Origin: Mogibacterium sp. | GTDB lineage: Bacteria; Bacillota; Clostridia; Peptostreptococcales; Anaerovoracaceae | DNA: 39,655 nucleotides | NCBI GenBank assembly: GCA_016775335.1 | Contig: JAEUGJ010000031.1 | Span: 1-39,655, forward strand | Reading direction: 5' to 3' | Shown: positions 7,659 through 15,831 of the stretch, one piece after another | Numbering within the stretch: position 1 is the first letter of the stretch | How the letters are laid out: every line of letters starts with the position of its first letter | The notes under the pieces: model-generated | The model's input: only the letters and a program-made list of their open reading frames with translations | What the model was told of the DNA's origin: nothing | Databases searched by the model: none | Program-made: the position numbers and the translations under genes

Positions 7659-8508
7659 TCCACACGGTCTGAGAGTCGGAGTTAACAAGGATTGGAACTC
7701 CAAGTGGTATGCAGGAAAGAACGATTTCGCGGACTTCCTGATTGAAGACCAGCAGATCAGAAATTATGTAAAGAAGACTCTCTACGCAGCAGGCGTTGCA
7801 AGCGTTGTTGTTGAGAGACCGGCAGCAGACAAGGTAAGAGTTGTTATCCTGGCTGCAAGACCGGGAATGGTAATCGGCAGAGCAGGAGATGGCGTTGAAG
7901 AGCTGAAGAAGTCCATCGTTAAGATGACCGGCAAGACCGTAGAAATCTCCATCGAAGAAGTTCGCAGATCCGAGCTGGACGCACAGCTGACTGCTGAGAG
8001 CATTGCACAGGCACTGGAGAGAAGAGTTTCCTTCAGAAGAGCAATGAAGCAGGCAATTCAGAGAACCATGAAAGCCAATGCAAAGGGTATCAAGGTTCTG
8101 TGCTCCGGAAGATTGGGTGGTGCGGAAATCGCAAGAAGCGAGAAGTACAGCGAAGGAAACGTTCCGCTGCACACTCTGAGAGCAGATATCGATTATGGTT
8201 TTGCAGAAGCAGACACCACTTACGGAAAGATCGGTGTTAAGGTTTGGATCAACCATGGCGAGATTCTCGACAAGGGTCTCAAGGATGCAATTCCGGAATC
8301 CACCAAGAACGACAGAAGAGACAGAAAGTCCAGAAGAAACGAGAAGAGAGATCGTAAGAAATCCTTCGGAAATCGTAGAAGGGACAGCCGCGAGGCTAGA
8401 CCTGAGGTAAAGCCAGCTACAACAAGAGTCAGAAAGGCTCCGAAGGTAGAGGCTCCGGCTCCGGAAGCTGTAACTGAAGAGGTTCAGACAGAGAGCACAG
8501 AAGCATAG
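7642..8508 (+). CDS. rpsC: 30S ribosomal protein S3 with a long C-terminal tail
   Basis: 288 residues, against about 210-220 for most bacterial S3. Residues 1-210 are ordinary S3: the MGQKVNPHGLRVG start, a KH domain with GRAG near residue 75, and the YGKIGVKVWI segment. The last ~70 residues are an added tail. First comes a strongly basic run of Arg, Lys and Asp, then an Ala/Pro/Glu-rich acidic end. S3 forms the mRNA entry tunnel and has helicase activity with S4. The tail is likely disordered and may touch RNA. GGAGG lies 6 bases before the ATG, inside rplV. Confidence 0.96.
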   Translation: MGQKVNPHGLRVGVNKDWNSKWYAGKNDFADFLIEDQQIRNYVKKTLYAAGVASVVVERPAADKVRVVILAARPGMVIGRAGDGVEELKKSIVKMTGKTVEISIEEVRRSELDAQLTAESIAQALERRVSFRRAMKQAIQRTMKANAKGIKVLCSGRLGGAEIARSEKYSEGNVPLHTLRADIDYGFAEADTTYGKIGVKVWINHGEILDKGLKDAIPESTKNDRRDRKSRRNEKRDRKKSFGNRRRDSREARPEVKPATTRVRKAPKVEAPAPEAVTEEVQTESTEA

Positions 8509-8532
8509 TATTAGAGAAAGGAGAGACTTGCC

Positions 8533-8955
8533 ATGTTAATGCCAAAGCGCGTTAAACGCAGAAGAGTCCACAGAGGCAGAATGAAGGGCGTTGCAACTAA
8601 GGGCAACACCATTACATATGGAAGCTACGGTCTGATTGCGGAAGAGTGTGCATGGATCGATTCCAAACAGATCGAGGCTGCCAGAATTGCGATGACCAGA
8701 TCCATCAAGAGAGGCGGAAAGGTTTACATCAAAATTTTCCCGCATAAGCCAATCACAAAGAAGCCTGCAGAAGTTCGAATGGGTTCCGGTAAAGGTAGTC
8801 CGGAGTACTGGGTTGCAGTAGTTAAGCCGGGCAGAGTAATGTTCGAAATCGAAGGCGTAACAGAAGCACAGGCGAGAGAAGCTATGAGACTTGCTGCTCA
8901 TAAGCTGCCGATTAAGTGCAAATTCGCTGTAAAGGAAAAGGGTGGTGACGAATAA
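8533..8955 (+). CDS. rplP: 50S ribosomal protein L16
   Basis: 140 residues, starting MLMPKRVKRRRVHRGRMKG as expected. L16 helps shape the A site and the binding sites of several antibiotics. The conserved segments IFPHKPITKKPAEVRMGSGKG and GRVMFEIEGV are intact. The ATG at 8533 has an AAAGGAG site. The stop codon overlaps rpmC (TAATG). Confidence 0.98.
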   Translation: MLMPKRVKRRRVHRGRMKGVATKGNTITYGSYGLIAEECAWIDSKQIEAARIAMTRSIKRGGKVYIKIFPHKPITKKPAEVRMGSGKGSPEYWVAVVKPGRVMFEIEGVTEAQAREAMRLAAHKLPIKCKFAVKEKGGDE

Positions 8956-9158
8956 TGGATCTGAATAAAATTAGAAAAATGACGGACCAGGAAAGAACCG
9001 CTGAGCTTGAAAAAATGCAGCAGGAGCTGTTCAACCTGAGATTCCAGCACGTTACCGGCCAGCTTGAGAATCCGGTTCGTATGAGAGAAGTGAAGAGAGA
9101 TATCGCTCGGGTAAAGACGATTATCCGGGAAAAAGAGCTTGAAGGACCACAGGCATAA
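8955..9158 (+). CDS. rpmC: 50S ribosomal protein L29
   Basis: 67 residues, a two-helix protein at the exit tunnel next to L23. The signature LFNLRFQHVTGQLENP-xRxxEVKRDIAR is clear. The start overlaps the rplP stop by one base (TAATG), which implies coupled translation. Confidence 0.97.
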   Translation: MDLNKIRKMTDQERTAELEKMQQELFNLRFQHVTGQLENPVRMREVKRDIARVKTIIREKELEGPQA

Positions 9159-9176
9159 CGGAAAGGAGGATGGACA

Positions 9177-9431
9177 ATGGAAAGAAATAGAAGAAAGACA
9201 AGAGTTGGCATCGTTGTCAGCGACAAGATGGATAAGACTGTTGTCGTTGCTACAGAAGAAATCGTCAGACATTCTCTTTACGGTAAGGGTGTGAAGAGAA
9301 CGAAGAAGTTCAAGGCACACGATGAGAATAACACATGTGGTATCGGCGATACAGTAAGAATTATGGAGACAAAGCCTCTGTCCAAGGATAAGAGATGGAG
9401 AGTTGTCGAAATCGTTGAGAAGGCTAAATAA
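9177..9431 (+). CDS. rpsQ: 30S ribosomal protein S17
   Basis: 84 residues of OB-fold, starting MERNRRKTRVGIVVSDKMDKT. It is a primary 16S rRNA-binding protein needed early in 30S assembly. The conserved HDENNTCGIGDTVRIMETKPLS stretch is present. A GGAAAGGAGG site precedes the ATG. Confidence 0.98.
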   Translation: MERNRRKTRVGIVVSDKMDKTVVVATEEIVRHSLYGKGVKRTKKFKAHDENNTCGIGDTVRIMETKPLSKDKRWRVVEIVEKAK

Positions 9432-9442
9432 GGAGGCGACAA

Positions 9443-9817
9443 ATGATTCAGACAGAAACTAGACTGAGAGTTGCCGACAATTCCGGAGCAAAGGAACTTC
9501 TTTGCATCAGCATCCTCGGCGGAACAGGCCGTAAATATGCAAACATCGGTGATGTCATCGTTTGCGCAGTTAAGGATGCAACTCCTGGTGGAGTTGTCAA
9601 GAAGGGCGACGTTGTAAAGGCTGTTATCGTTAGAAGCAAGACCGGCGCTAGAAGAGATGACGGCAGCTATGTAAAGTTCGACCAGAACGCTGCAGTTATC
9701 ATCAAGGACAGAACCGACAAGAATCCGGTTGGAACCCGTATCTTCGGACCTGTAGCTAGAGAGCTGAGAGATAACGGCTTCATGAAGATCGTGTCATTGG
9801 CACCGGAAGTACTGTAG
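9443..9817 (+). CDS. rplN: 50S ribosomal protein L14
   Basis: 124 residues, two longer than most L14. It starts MIQTETRLRVADNSGAKE, the family signature. L14 forms inter-subunit bridges and is the binding site of the silencing factor RsfS. It comes 11 bases after rpsQ with an AGGAGG site. Confidence 0.98.
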   Translation: MIQTETRLRVADNSGAKELLCISILGGTGRKYANIGDVIVCAVKDATPGGVVKKGDVVKAVIVRSKTGARRDDGSYVKFDQNAAVIIKDRTDKNPVGTRIFGPVARELRDNGFMKIVSLAPEVL

Positions 9818-9828
9818 GAGGTGTAACA

Positions 9829-10134
9829 ATGCAGATTAAGAAGAATGATACAGTAGTAGTAATCGCAGGAAAGGATAAGGGTAAGACCGGAACCGTACTG
9901 CGCGTACTGCCGAAGAAGAATAAGGTTGTTGTTGAAGGCGTTAACGTTCAGACGAAGCACGCAAGAGCAACCAGAACATCCAATTCCGAGATTAAGCACA
10001 TCGAAGGACCGATCGATGCATCCAACGTTATGTTCTACGACAAGGAAGCAAAGGCCGGAACCAGAGTTGGCTACAAGGAAGAGAATGGAAAGAAAGTACG
10101 TTACTCCAAGAAGACCGGTAACGTTATAGACTAG
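9829..10134 (+). CDS. rplX: 50S ribosomal protein L24
   Basis: 101 residues with an N-terminal KOW motif (residues ~3-35, KNDTVVVIAGKDKGKTG). It is an assembly initiator for the 50S subunit. The ribosome binding site of rplE begins 2 bases after its stop codon. Confidence 0.97.
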   Translation: MQIKKNDTVVVIAGKDKGKTGTVLRVLPKKNKVVVEGVNVQTKHARATRTSNSEIKHIEGPIDASNVMFYDKEAKAGTRVGYKEENGKKVRYSKKTGNVID

Positions 10135-10151
10135 TGAAAGGAGGAGAGACA

Positions 10152-10694
10152 GTGGCAAACAGACTGAAAGAAAAATACAGAACAGAAGTATTTGAAGCAC
10201 TGAAGGATAAGTTCAATTATTCCAATCCGATGGAAGTTCCGAAGCTGGAGAAGATTACCATTAACATGGGTCTGGGTGAAGCAAAGGACAACTCCAAGAT
10301 CATGGAAAGCGCTGTTAAGGAAATCGCTCTGATCGCCGGACAGAAGCCGGTTGTTACAAAGGCTAGAAAGTCCATCGCTAACTTCAAGGTTAGACAGGGT
10401 ATGCCGGTTGGTGCAAAGGTTACACTGAGAGGCGACAGAATGTATGCATTCGCAGACAAGCTGTTCAACATTTCTCTTCCGAGAGTAAGAGACTTCAAGG
10501 GTGTAAACAGAAACTCTTTTGACGGTAGAGGAAACTATTCCATGGGCGTTAAAGAACAGCTCATCTTCCCTGAAATTGTGTATGATGATGTTGAAACCGT
10601 AAAGGGAATGAACATCGTGTTCACGACAACGGCTAAGACCGACGAAGAAGCTCAGGCACTTCTTGAGCTGATGGGCATGCCGTTCGCAAAGTAA
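10152..10694 (+). CDS. rplE: 50S ribosomal protein L5
   Basis: 180 residues. L5 binds 5S rRNA with L18 and L25 and contacts the P-site tRNA. I chose the GTG at 10152, giving the usual start MANRLKEKYRTEV. The longer frame from a GTG at 10134 would run through the AAAGGAGG site at 10137-10144 itself. The ITINMGLGEAKDN and RGGRGNYS-like (FDGRGNYSMG) segments are conserved. Confidence 0.96.
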   Translation: MANRLKEKYRTEVFEALKDKFNYSNPMEVPKLEKITINMGLGEAKDNSKIMESAVKEIALIAGQKPVVTKARKSIANFKVRQGMPVGAKVTLRGDRMYAFADKLFNISLPRVRDFKGVNRNSFDGRGNYSMGVKEQLIFPEIVYDDVETVKGMNIVFTTTAKTDEEAQALLELMGMPFAK

Positions 10695-10708
10695 TTTAGG
10701 AGGAGAAA

Positions 10709-10894
10709 ATGGCTAAGACATCGCTAAAGGTTAAACAGCAGAGAAAGCCTAAGTATAAGACTCGGGCTTACACAAGATGCAGAGTATGCGGCAGACCGCA
10801 CTCTGTTCTGAAGAAATACGGTATCTGCCGTATCTGCTTCAGAGAGCTTGCTTACAAGGGCGAAATTCCGGGCGTAAGAAAAGCAAGCTGGTAG
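10709..10894 (+). CDS. rpsN: 30S ribosomal protein S14, zinc-binding type (type Z)
   Basis: 61 residues, the short zinc-ribbon form of S14. The four zinc-binding cysteines are C24, C27, C40 and C43, so this is the C+ paralog. Under zinc starvation many Firmicutes replace it with a C- form; none is seen in the window. It starts 14 bases after rplE with TTAGGAGG. Confidence 0.97.
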   Translation: MAKTSLKVKQQRKPKYKTRAYTRCRVCGRPHSVLKKYGICRICFRELAYKGEIPGVRKASW

Positions 10895-10910
10895 GTTTAA
10901 GTTGCGAAGG

Positions 10911-10934
10911 CCCGTCACTGAGTTGCAGTGCGGG
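10911..10934 (+). other. Hairpin in the rpsN-rpsH gap
   Basis: CCCG-T-CACTG (10911-10920) pairs with CAGTG-CGGG (10926-10934) to make a 9-bp stem with a single bulged T and a 5-base loop AGTTG. No T-run follows, so it is not a terminator. It lies 29 bases before the rpsH start. A helix with a small bulge close to rpsH could be a binding site for S8, a known autoregulator of the spc operon in other bacteria. This is inference only. Confidence 0.45.
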
Positions 10935-10963
10935 AACCGCGTGAGGAAAGGAGAATTACTGTT

Positions 10964-11362
10964 ATGGCAATGACAGACCCAATAGCAGATATGCTGACAA
11001 GAATCAGAAATGCCAACACAGCTGGACACAAGACAGTAGATATTCCGGCATCCAAGATGAAGAAATCTATTGCTGAGATTCTGAAGAACGAAGGATTCAT
11101 CAACAGCTACGAGGTTGTTTCTGACAGTGCACAGGGCACTATCAAAGTAGAACTCAAGTATGGTCCGAACAGAGAGAAGACCATTTATGGAATCAAGAAA
11201 ATTTCCAAGCCAGGACTGAGAGTATATGCGAAAGCAGATCAGGTTCCGAAGGTTCTGGGTGGACTCGGTATCGCAATCCTCTCCACATCCAACGGTGTGA
11301 TTACTGATAAGCAGGCTCGCAAGCTGGGTGTTGGCGGAGAAGTTATTTGTTACGTTTGGTAG
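10964..11362 (+). CDS. rpsH: 30S ribosomal protein S8
   Basis: 132 residues, exactly the usual length, from the ATG at 10964 (MAMTDPIADMLTRIRNAN). The frame is open for 12 more codons upstream, but these cover the GGAAAGGAG site and match nothing in S8. S8 binds helix 21 of 16S rRNA and is a translational repressor of spc operons in Escherichia coli. A hairpin lies just before the gene. Confidence 0.97.
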   Translation: MAMTDPIADMLTRIRNANTAGHKTVDIPASKMKKSIAEILKNEGFINSYEVVSDSAQGTIKVELKYGPNREKTIYGIKKISKPGLRVYAKADQVPKVLGGLGIAILSTSNGVITDKQARKLGVGGEVICYVW

Positions 11363-11374
11363 GAGGTATAGAAA

Positions 11375-11917
11375 ATGTCAAGAATTGGTGTTAGACCTAT
11401 TACTATCCCTGCCGGCGTAGAAGTAACGGTAGACGATAATAATCTGGTAAAAGTAAAAGGTCCGAAGGGTGAGCTGGAGAACAGCGTAAACCCGGATCTG
11501 GAAATCAAGATTGAAGACGGTGTGCTGACCGTTGTTAGACCGACCGATGACAGAACTCACAGAGCACAGCACGGTCTGGCTAGAACTTTGATTCACAACA
11601 TGGTTGTCGGTGTAACCGACGGCTTCCAGAAGAAGATGACCATCAACGGTGTAGGTTACTCTGCATCCAAGAAGGGCAACACTCTGGTTCTGAAACTCGG
11701 ATTCTCCCATCCGGTAGAGATGGTTGATCCGGAAGGTATTGAAACAGAAGTTCCGGACGCTACAACTGTAATCGTCAAGGGTTCTGATAAGGCTGCAGTA
11801 GGAAACTACGCTGCGAACATCAGAGCATGGAGAAAGCCTGAACCTTACAAGGGCAAGGGAATCATCATGGAAGGCGAAGTTGTTCAGAAGAAGGAAGGAA
11901 AGAGCGGAGCTAAATAA
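11375..11917 (+). CDS. rplF: 50S ribosomal protein L6
   Basis: 180 residues, two alpha/beta domains, starting MSRIGVRPITIPAGVEV. The C-terminal signature (RKPEPYKGKGI) is intact. L6 lies near the GTPase centre and the sarcin-ricin loop. It comes 12 bases after rpsH with GGAGGT. Confidence 0.98.
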   Translation: MSRIGVRPITIPAGVEVTVDDNNLVKVKGPKGELENSVNPDLEIKIEDGVLTVVRPTDDRTHRAQHGLARTLIHNMVVGVTDGFQKKMTINGVGYSASKKGNTLVLKLGFSHPVEMVDPEGIETEVPDATTVIVKGSDKAAVGNYAANIRAWRKPEPYKGKGIIMEGEVVQKKEGKSGAK

Positions 11918-11935
11918 GAAGGGAGGATTTGAAAA

Positions 11936-12301
11936 ATGGCAAAAGCTAGCAGAAATGATAGAAGACTCAAAAGACACGAAAGAGTCAGAAAAAACGTTTT
12001 CGGAACTCCCGAGAAGCCAAGACTTTGCGTTTATAGATCGAACAGCAATATTTCGGCTCAGATTATCGATGATGTTAACGGAAACACTCTGGTTTCCGCA
12101 TCTTCTCTCGATAAGGAGCTCAAGGCTCAGCTGGAGAACGGTGGAAACAAGGATGCAGCAAAGGCTGTAGGCAAAGCAGTTGGTGAAAAAGCAGTCGCTA
12201 AGGGCATCAAGGTAGTTGCTTTCGACAGAGGCGGATACCTGTACCACGGCAGAGTTAAGGAACTCGCTGACGGTGCTCGCGAAGCTGGATTAGAATTCTA
12301 A
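11936..12301 (+). CDS. rplR: 50S ribosomal protein L18
   Basis: 121 residues. L18 binds 5S rRNA together with L5. The start MAKASRNDRRLKRHERVRKNVFGT and the FDRGGYLYHGRVKELADGAREAGLEF end are typical. The ATG is preceded by GGGAGG. An overlapping frame from 11880 is a shadow. Confidence 0.98.
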   Translation: MAKASRNDRRLKRHERVRKNVFGTPEKPRLCVYRSNSNISAQIIDDVNGNTLVSASSLDKELKAQLENGGNKDAAKAVGKAVGEKAVAKGIKVVAFDRGGYLYHGRVKELADGAREAGLEF

Positions 12302-12314
12302 GGGAGGACAAGGA

Positions 12315-12818
12315 ATGCGTAGCAAGATTGATGCATCCAAGCTGGAACTCACTGAGACCATCGTAAATATCAGACGTGTTGCTAAGACCGTAAAGGGCGG
12401 TAGAAACATGAGATTCAGTGTTACTATCGTTGTCGGCGATGGCGAAGGCCACGTTGGTATCGGACTCGGTAAGGCTCAGGAAATCCCTGAAGCAGTAAGA
12501 AAAGCTACTGAGGATGCGAAGAAGAAACTGATTTATGTACCGACAGTAGGAACAACCGTTCCTCACGAAACACTGGGAATCTTCGGCGCAGGAAAGGTTC
12601 TGATTATGCCTTCCGCACCGGGAACCGGAGTTATCGCTGGTTCTTCCGTACGTACCGTACTGGAAGCTGCCGGAATTAAGGACGTTAGAGCGAAATCGCT
12701 CGGTTCAAGCAATACCGGAAACATGGCACTGGCAACTATCGAAGGTCTGAGAAACCTCACTACCATCGATGAAGTTGCAAAGCGTCGTGGCAAGACACCG
12801 GAAGAAATTTTAGGATAG
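12315..12818 (+). CDS. rpsE: 30S ribosomal protein S5
   Basis: 167 residues, with the N-terminal double-stranded RNA-binding domain (RRVAKTVKGGRNMRFS) and the C-terminal domain. S5 lines the mRNA entry channel and affects decoding accuracy; spectinomycin resistance maps to its N-terminal loop in other bacteria. The order rplR-rpsE-rpmD is standard. Confidence 0.98.
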   Translation: MRSKIDASKLELTETIVNIRRVAKTVKGGRNMRFSVTIVVGDGEGHVGIGLGKAQEIPEAVRKATEDAKKKLIYVPTVGTTVPHETLGIFGAGKVLIMPSAPGTGVIAGSSVRTVLEAAGIKDVRAKSLGSSNTGNMALATIEGLRNLTTIDEVAKRRGKTPEEILG

Positions 12819-12829
12819 GAGGCAAAGAT

Positions 12830-13012
12830 ATGGCAAAGACATTAAAGATTACTTTAGTCAAGAGCACCATCGGCGCATCCCCTAAACAGAAGAAGACCGT
12901 GGAAGCACTGGGCCTGAAGAAGCTGCACCACTCCGTAGAACTGGCAGATTCCGCTGCAGTTCGTGGTGCAATCGCAAAGGTTTCCCATCTTCTGAGCGTT
13001 GAAGAACTATAA
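12830..13012 (+). CDS. rpmD: 50S ribosomal protein L30
   Basis: 60 residues, with the L30 signature KITLVKSTIGASPKQKKTVEALGLKK. It is a small 50S protein, absent from some bacteria and present here. Its stop at 13010-13012 is one base before the ribosome binding site of rplO. Confidence 0.97.
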   Translation: MAKTLKITLVKSTIGASPKQKKTVEALGLKKLHHSVELADSAAVRGAIAKVSHLLSVEEL

Positions 13013-13026
13013 GGAGGAATGTGACC

Positions 13027-13467
13027 ATGAGACTTCATGAATTAAAAGCAGCTGAGGGCTCCACAAAGGCTCCAAAGAGAAGAGGCCGTGGTACCGCTAC
13101 CGGTCAGGGTAAAACCGGCGGCAGAGGTATGAACGGTCAGAAATCTCGTAGCGGCGGCGGAGTAAGACTCGGCTTCGAGGGTGGCCAGATGCCACTGTAC
13201 AGAAGACTTCCGAAGAGAGGATTCACTAATCCGTTCACAAAGGAGTATTCTGAAGTAAACGTACAGGATCTGAATCGTTTCGAAGACGGTGCGGTTGTAG
13301 ACTGCGCAGCTCTTGTTGAGGCAGGAGTTGTTAAGCAGGTCAAGGATGGCGTTAAAGTCCTGGGCAACGGCGAAATCACCAAGAAGATCACTGTAAAAGC
13401 TGAAAAGTTCAGCAAGAGTGCTGTAGAAAAGATTGAAGCAGCAGGAGGAAAGGTAGAGGTGCTCTAA
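13027..13467 (+). CDS. rplO: 50S ribosomal protein L15
   Basis: 146 residues. The glycine-rich N-terminal extension (RGRGTATGQGKTGGRGMNGQ) threads into 23S rRNA. I chose the ATG at 13027, giving MRLHELKAAEGS and 9 bases from the AGGAGG at 13012-13017. A GTG at 13021 is only 3 bases from that site. It ends with TAA directly before the secY start. Confidence 0.96.
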   Translation: MRLHELKAAEGSTKAPKRRGRGTATGQGKTGGRGMNGQKSRSGGGVRLGFEGGQMPLYRRLPKRGFTNPFTKEYSEVNVQDLNRFEDGAVVDCAALVEAGVVKQVKDGVKVLGNGEITKKITVKAEKFSKSAVEKIEAAGGKVEVL

Positions 13468-14748
13468 ATGGAGTTACTGAAGACTCTCTCACAGGCATGG
13501 AAAGTAGAAGAACTTCGAAAGAAGATTCTCTTCACGCTCATGATGTTGGTTGTATATCGAATCGGATCCAATATTCCGGTTCCGGGAATTAACAGAACAT
13601 ACTTATCACAGATGTTCTCTGGGGAGACAGGTCTTCTGGATCTTTTCGATCTGTTTTCTGGTGGATCGTTCAGTAATTTTACAATTTTCGCGCTGAGTAT
13701 CACACCATATGTTACAGCATCTATTATCGTACAACTTCTGACAATTGCGCTTCCTTATTTTGAAAGACTTTCGAAAGAAGGGAACGAGGGCCACAAGAAG
13801 ATGGCGACAATCACCCGATACATGACGGTTGTCCTGGGTCTGATCCAGGCAATCGGCCTGACGGTGGGTCTCTTCAAGAATGCGGTCGTTGATAAGAGCG
13901 CATTTGCATCCATTACGATAATTATGGTATTGACAGCAGGTACAGTGTTCCTGATGTGGCTGGGTGAGCAGATTAACGAGTATGGTATCGGCAACGGAAT
14001 CTCACTGATTATCTTTGCCGGTATCGTGGATCGCTTCCCGACATTCATCAGAAATACTTACGCTCAGGTATCTGAGGGTGCGATTAGCGGAGTTGCTGTA
14101 TTAACATTATTGATTGTATCTGTTATGCTTGTAATGGTAATCATACTGTTCGAGCAGGGCGTTCGAAAGATTCCGGTGCAGTATGCAAAGCGAGTTGTGG
14201 GACGTAAAATGTATGGGGGACAGTCAACACATATTCCGATGAAGGTGAATCAGGCCGGAGTAATTCCGATCATCTTCTCGTTATCGCTGTTACAGTTCCC
14301 GCTGATTGTTACATACTTCGCTCCGAAATCGGCATATGCGGACTTTGTCAACAAGTACATATCACCGTCCGGGGACCCGGGTCTCTGGATTTATGTAGTA
14401 TTAAACGTTGTTCTCACAATGTTCTTCACTTACTTCTACACCGCGATTACCTTTAATCCGACAGAAGTAGCAGAGAATATGCGTCAGAGTGGCGGCTTTG
14501 TTCCCGGTATTCGTCCGGGAACGGCAACAGTGGAATACCTTTCCCGTGTAATGTCCAGACTGTGCTTCTCCGGAGGCCTGTTCCTGGCAGCGGTATCGGT
14601 GGTTCCAACTATCGTCAGCAATTTTACACCGTTTGAAATGACATTCGGAGGTACATCCCTCCTGATTGCCGTAGGTGTTGCAACAGACACGGTGAAACAG
14701 ATTCAGAATCAGATGCTGATGAGAAACTATCAGGGATTCCTGAAATAA
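13468..14748 (+). CDS. secY: Preprotein translocase subunit SecY
   Basis: 426 residues with about ten hydrophobic segments, the usual SecY architecture. SecY is the channel of the Sec translocon, working with SecE, SecG, SecA and, for membrane proteins, the signal recognition particle. The N-terminal YRIGSNIPVPGI, the long cytoplasmic loop with GGQSTHIPMKVNQAGVIPIIF and the LMRNYQGFLK end are conserved. It starts directly after the rplO stop, with its binding site inside rplO (GGAGGAAAGG), so it is coupled to the ribosomal genes. Confidence 0.97.
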   Translation: MELLKTLSQAWKVEELRKKILFTLMMLVVYRIGSNIPVPGINRTYLSQMFSGETGLLDLFDLFSGGSFSNFTIFALSITPYVTASIIVQLLTIALPYFERLSKEGNEGHKKMATITRYMTVVLGLIQAIGLTVGLFKNAVVDKSAFASITIIMVLTAGTVFLMWLGEQINEYGIGNGISLIIFAGIVDRFPTFIRNTYAQVSEGAISGVAVLTLLIVSVMLVMVIILFEQGVRKIPVQYAKRVVGRKMYGGQSTHIPMKVNQAGVIPIIFSLSLLQFPLIVTYFAPKSAYADFVNKYISPSGDPGLWIYVVLNVVLTMFFTYFYTAITFNPTEVAENMRQSGGFVPGIRPGTATVEYLSRVMSRLCFSGGLFLAAVSVVPTIVSNFTPFEMTFGGTSLLIAVGVATDTVKQIQNQMLMRNYQGFLK

Positions 14749-14781
14749 ATATTGCTTCGTGGAACACAGAGGAGAGATGAA

Positions 14782-15435
14782 ATGCTTAGAGCTGTTTTGC
14801 TGGGACCTCCGGGAGCCGGAAAGGGAACCCAGGCCGTAAGACTGGTAGAAAAGTATGAGATTCCGCACATTTCCACCGGCGATATCTTCCGGAAGAATAT
14901 TAAGGAAGGTACCGAACTGGGGAAAAAAGCGCAGGAGTACATGAATGCAGGTGCGCTTGTACCGGATGAACTGGTTGTTGATCTGGTAAAGGACAGACTG
15001 CAGCAGGATGATTGTAAGAACGGATTCCTGTTGGATGGATTCCCAAGAACGATTTTCCAGGCAGAAAAGCTGGATGAATTCCTTTCGGAATCCAATCAGA
15101 AAATGGATATCGTAATCAACCTCAAGGTTGAGAAGGAAGCTTTGATTAAGCGTCTGACCGGCAGAAGAGTCTGCAAGGACTGCGGTGCAAGCTATCATAT
15201 CGTCAACGTTCCTCCGAAGAAGGAAGGTGTCTGCGATATCTGTGGCGGCGAGCTGATTCAGAGAAAAGATGACAACATTGAGACTGTGGAGAACAGAATC
15301 AACGTCTACGAAGATCAGACCGCTCCACTTATTGGATATTATAAGGAAGCAGGTTCGCTGGTTGACTTTGACGGAGAAGCTTCCCTGGATGAAGTTTTCG
15401 ATGCAATCGTTCAGGCAATCGGTGAGCAGGAATAA
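14782..15435 (+). CDS. adk: Adenylate kinase, zinc-lid type
   Basis: 217 residues. It catalyses ATP + AMP to 2 ADP. The P-loop GPPGAGKGT starts at residue 8. The lid carries four cysteines (C131, C134, C151, C154) that bind structural zinc, as in Gram-positive long-form enzymes. The frame is open 10 codons further up, but the ATG at 14782 gives the family start MLRAVLLGPPG and has an AGAGGAGAG site. In most Firmicutes map follows adk; here infA follows after 33 bases. Confidence 0.96.
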   Translation: MLRAVLLGPPGAGKGTQAVRLVEKYEIPHISTGDIFRKNIKEGTELGKKAQEYMNAGALVPDELVVDLVKDRLQQDDCKNGFLLDGFPRTIFQAEKLDEFLSESNQKMDIVINLKVEKEALIKRLTGRRVCKDCGASYHIVNVPPKKEGVCDICGGELIQRKDDNIETVENRINVYEDQTAPLIGYYKEAGSLVDFDGEASLDEVFDAIVQAIGEQE

Positions 15436-15468
15436 TTCCTGACGTTATAATTAAAGGAGACTGATATT

Positions 15469-15699
15469 ATGGCGAAAAAGAATGCCATCGAGGTTATGGG
15501 CACAGTCGTGGATGCTCAGCCTAACGCAATGTTCAAGGTAAAGCTGGAAAACGGTTTTGAAGTCCTTGCGCACATTTCCGGAAAGATTCGTATGAATTAC
15601 ATTCGAATTCTCCCGGGCGACCGCGTTAGAGTAGAGCTTTCTCCGTATGACTTGACTCGTGGACGCATTACCTGGCGTGATAAGAACAATAACAACTAA
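15469..15699 (+). CDS. infA: Translation initiation factor IF-1
   Basis: 76 residues of OB-fold, slightly longer than the usual 72 by a short Asn-rich end. The conserved core FKVKLENGFEVLAHISGKIRMNYIRILPGDRVRVELSPYDL is complete. IF-1 binds the 30S A site during initiation. It lies between adk and rpmJ; the usual map gene is missing. Confidence 0.97.
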   Translation: MAKKNAIEVMGTVVDAQPNAMFKVKLENGFEVLAHISGKIRMNYIRILPGDRVRVELSPYDLTRGRITWRDKNNNN

Positions 15700-15717
15700 G
15701 TATAAGGAGGAACTAAC

Positions 15718-15831
15718 ATGAAGGTAAGAGCTTCAGTTAAGCCTATGTGTGAGAAGTGCAAAGTAATCAAGAGACACGGTAGAGTCATGGTTATTTGTGA
15801 GAACCCTAAGCACAAGCAGAGACAAGGCTAG
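15718..15831 (+). CDS. rpmJ: 50S ribosomal protein L36 (zinc-binding type)
   Basis: A 37-codon gene, MKVRASVKPMCEKCKVIKRH at its start and HKQRQG at its end. It has the C+ zinc ribbon C11, C14, C27, H32. L36 is the smallest 50S protein and stabilises 23S rRNA in the large subunit. A TAAGGAGG site lies 8 bases before the ATG. The position between infA and rpsM is the standard one. Confidence 0.97.
   Translation: MKVRASVKPMCEKCKVIKRHGRVMVICENPKHKQRQG

Noticed and set aside
10134..10151. Longer starts of rplE, and likewise of rpsM, rpsH, rplO and adk
   Set aside because: For rplE and rpsM the added codons are the Shine-Dalgarno sequence itself. For rpsH and adk they cover the binding site and match nothing in the family. 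For rplO the GTG is too close to the site.
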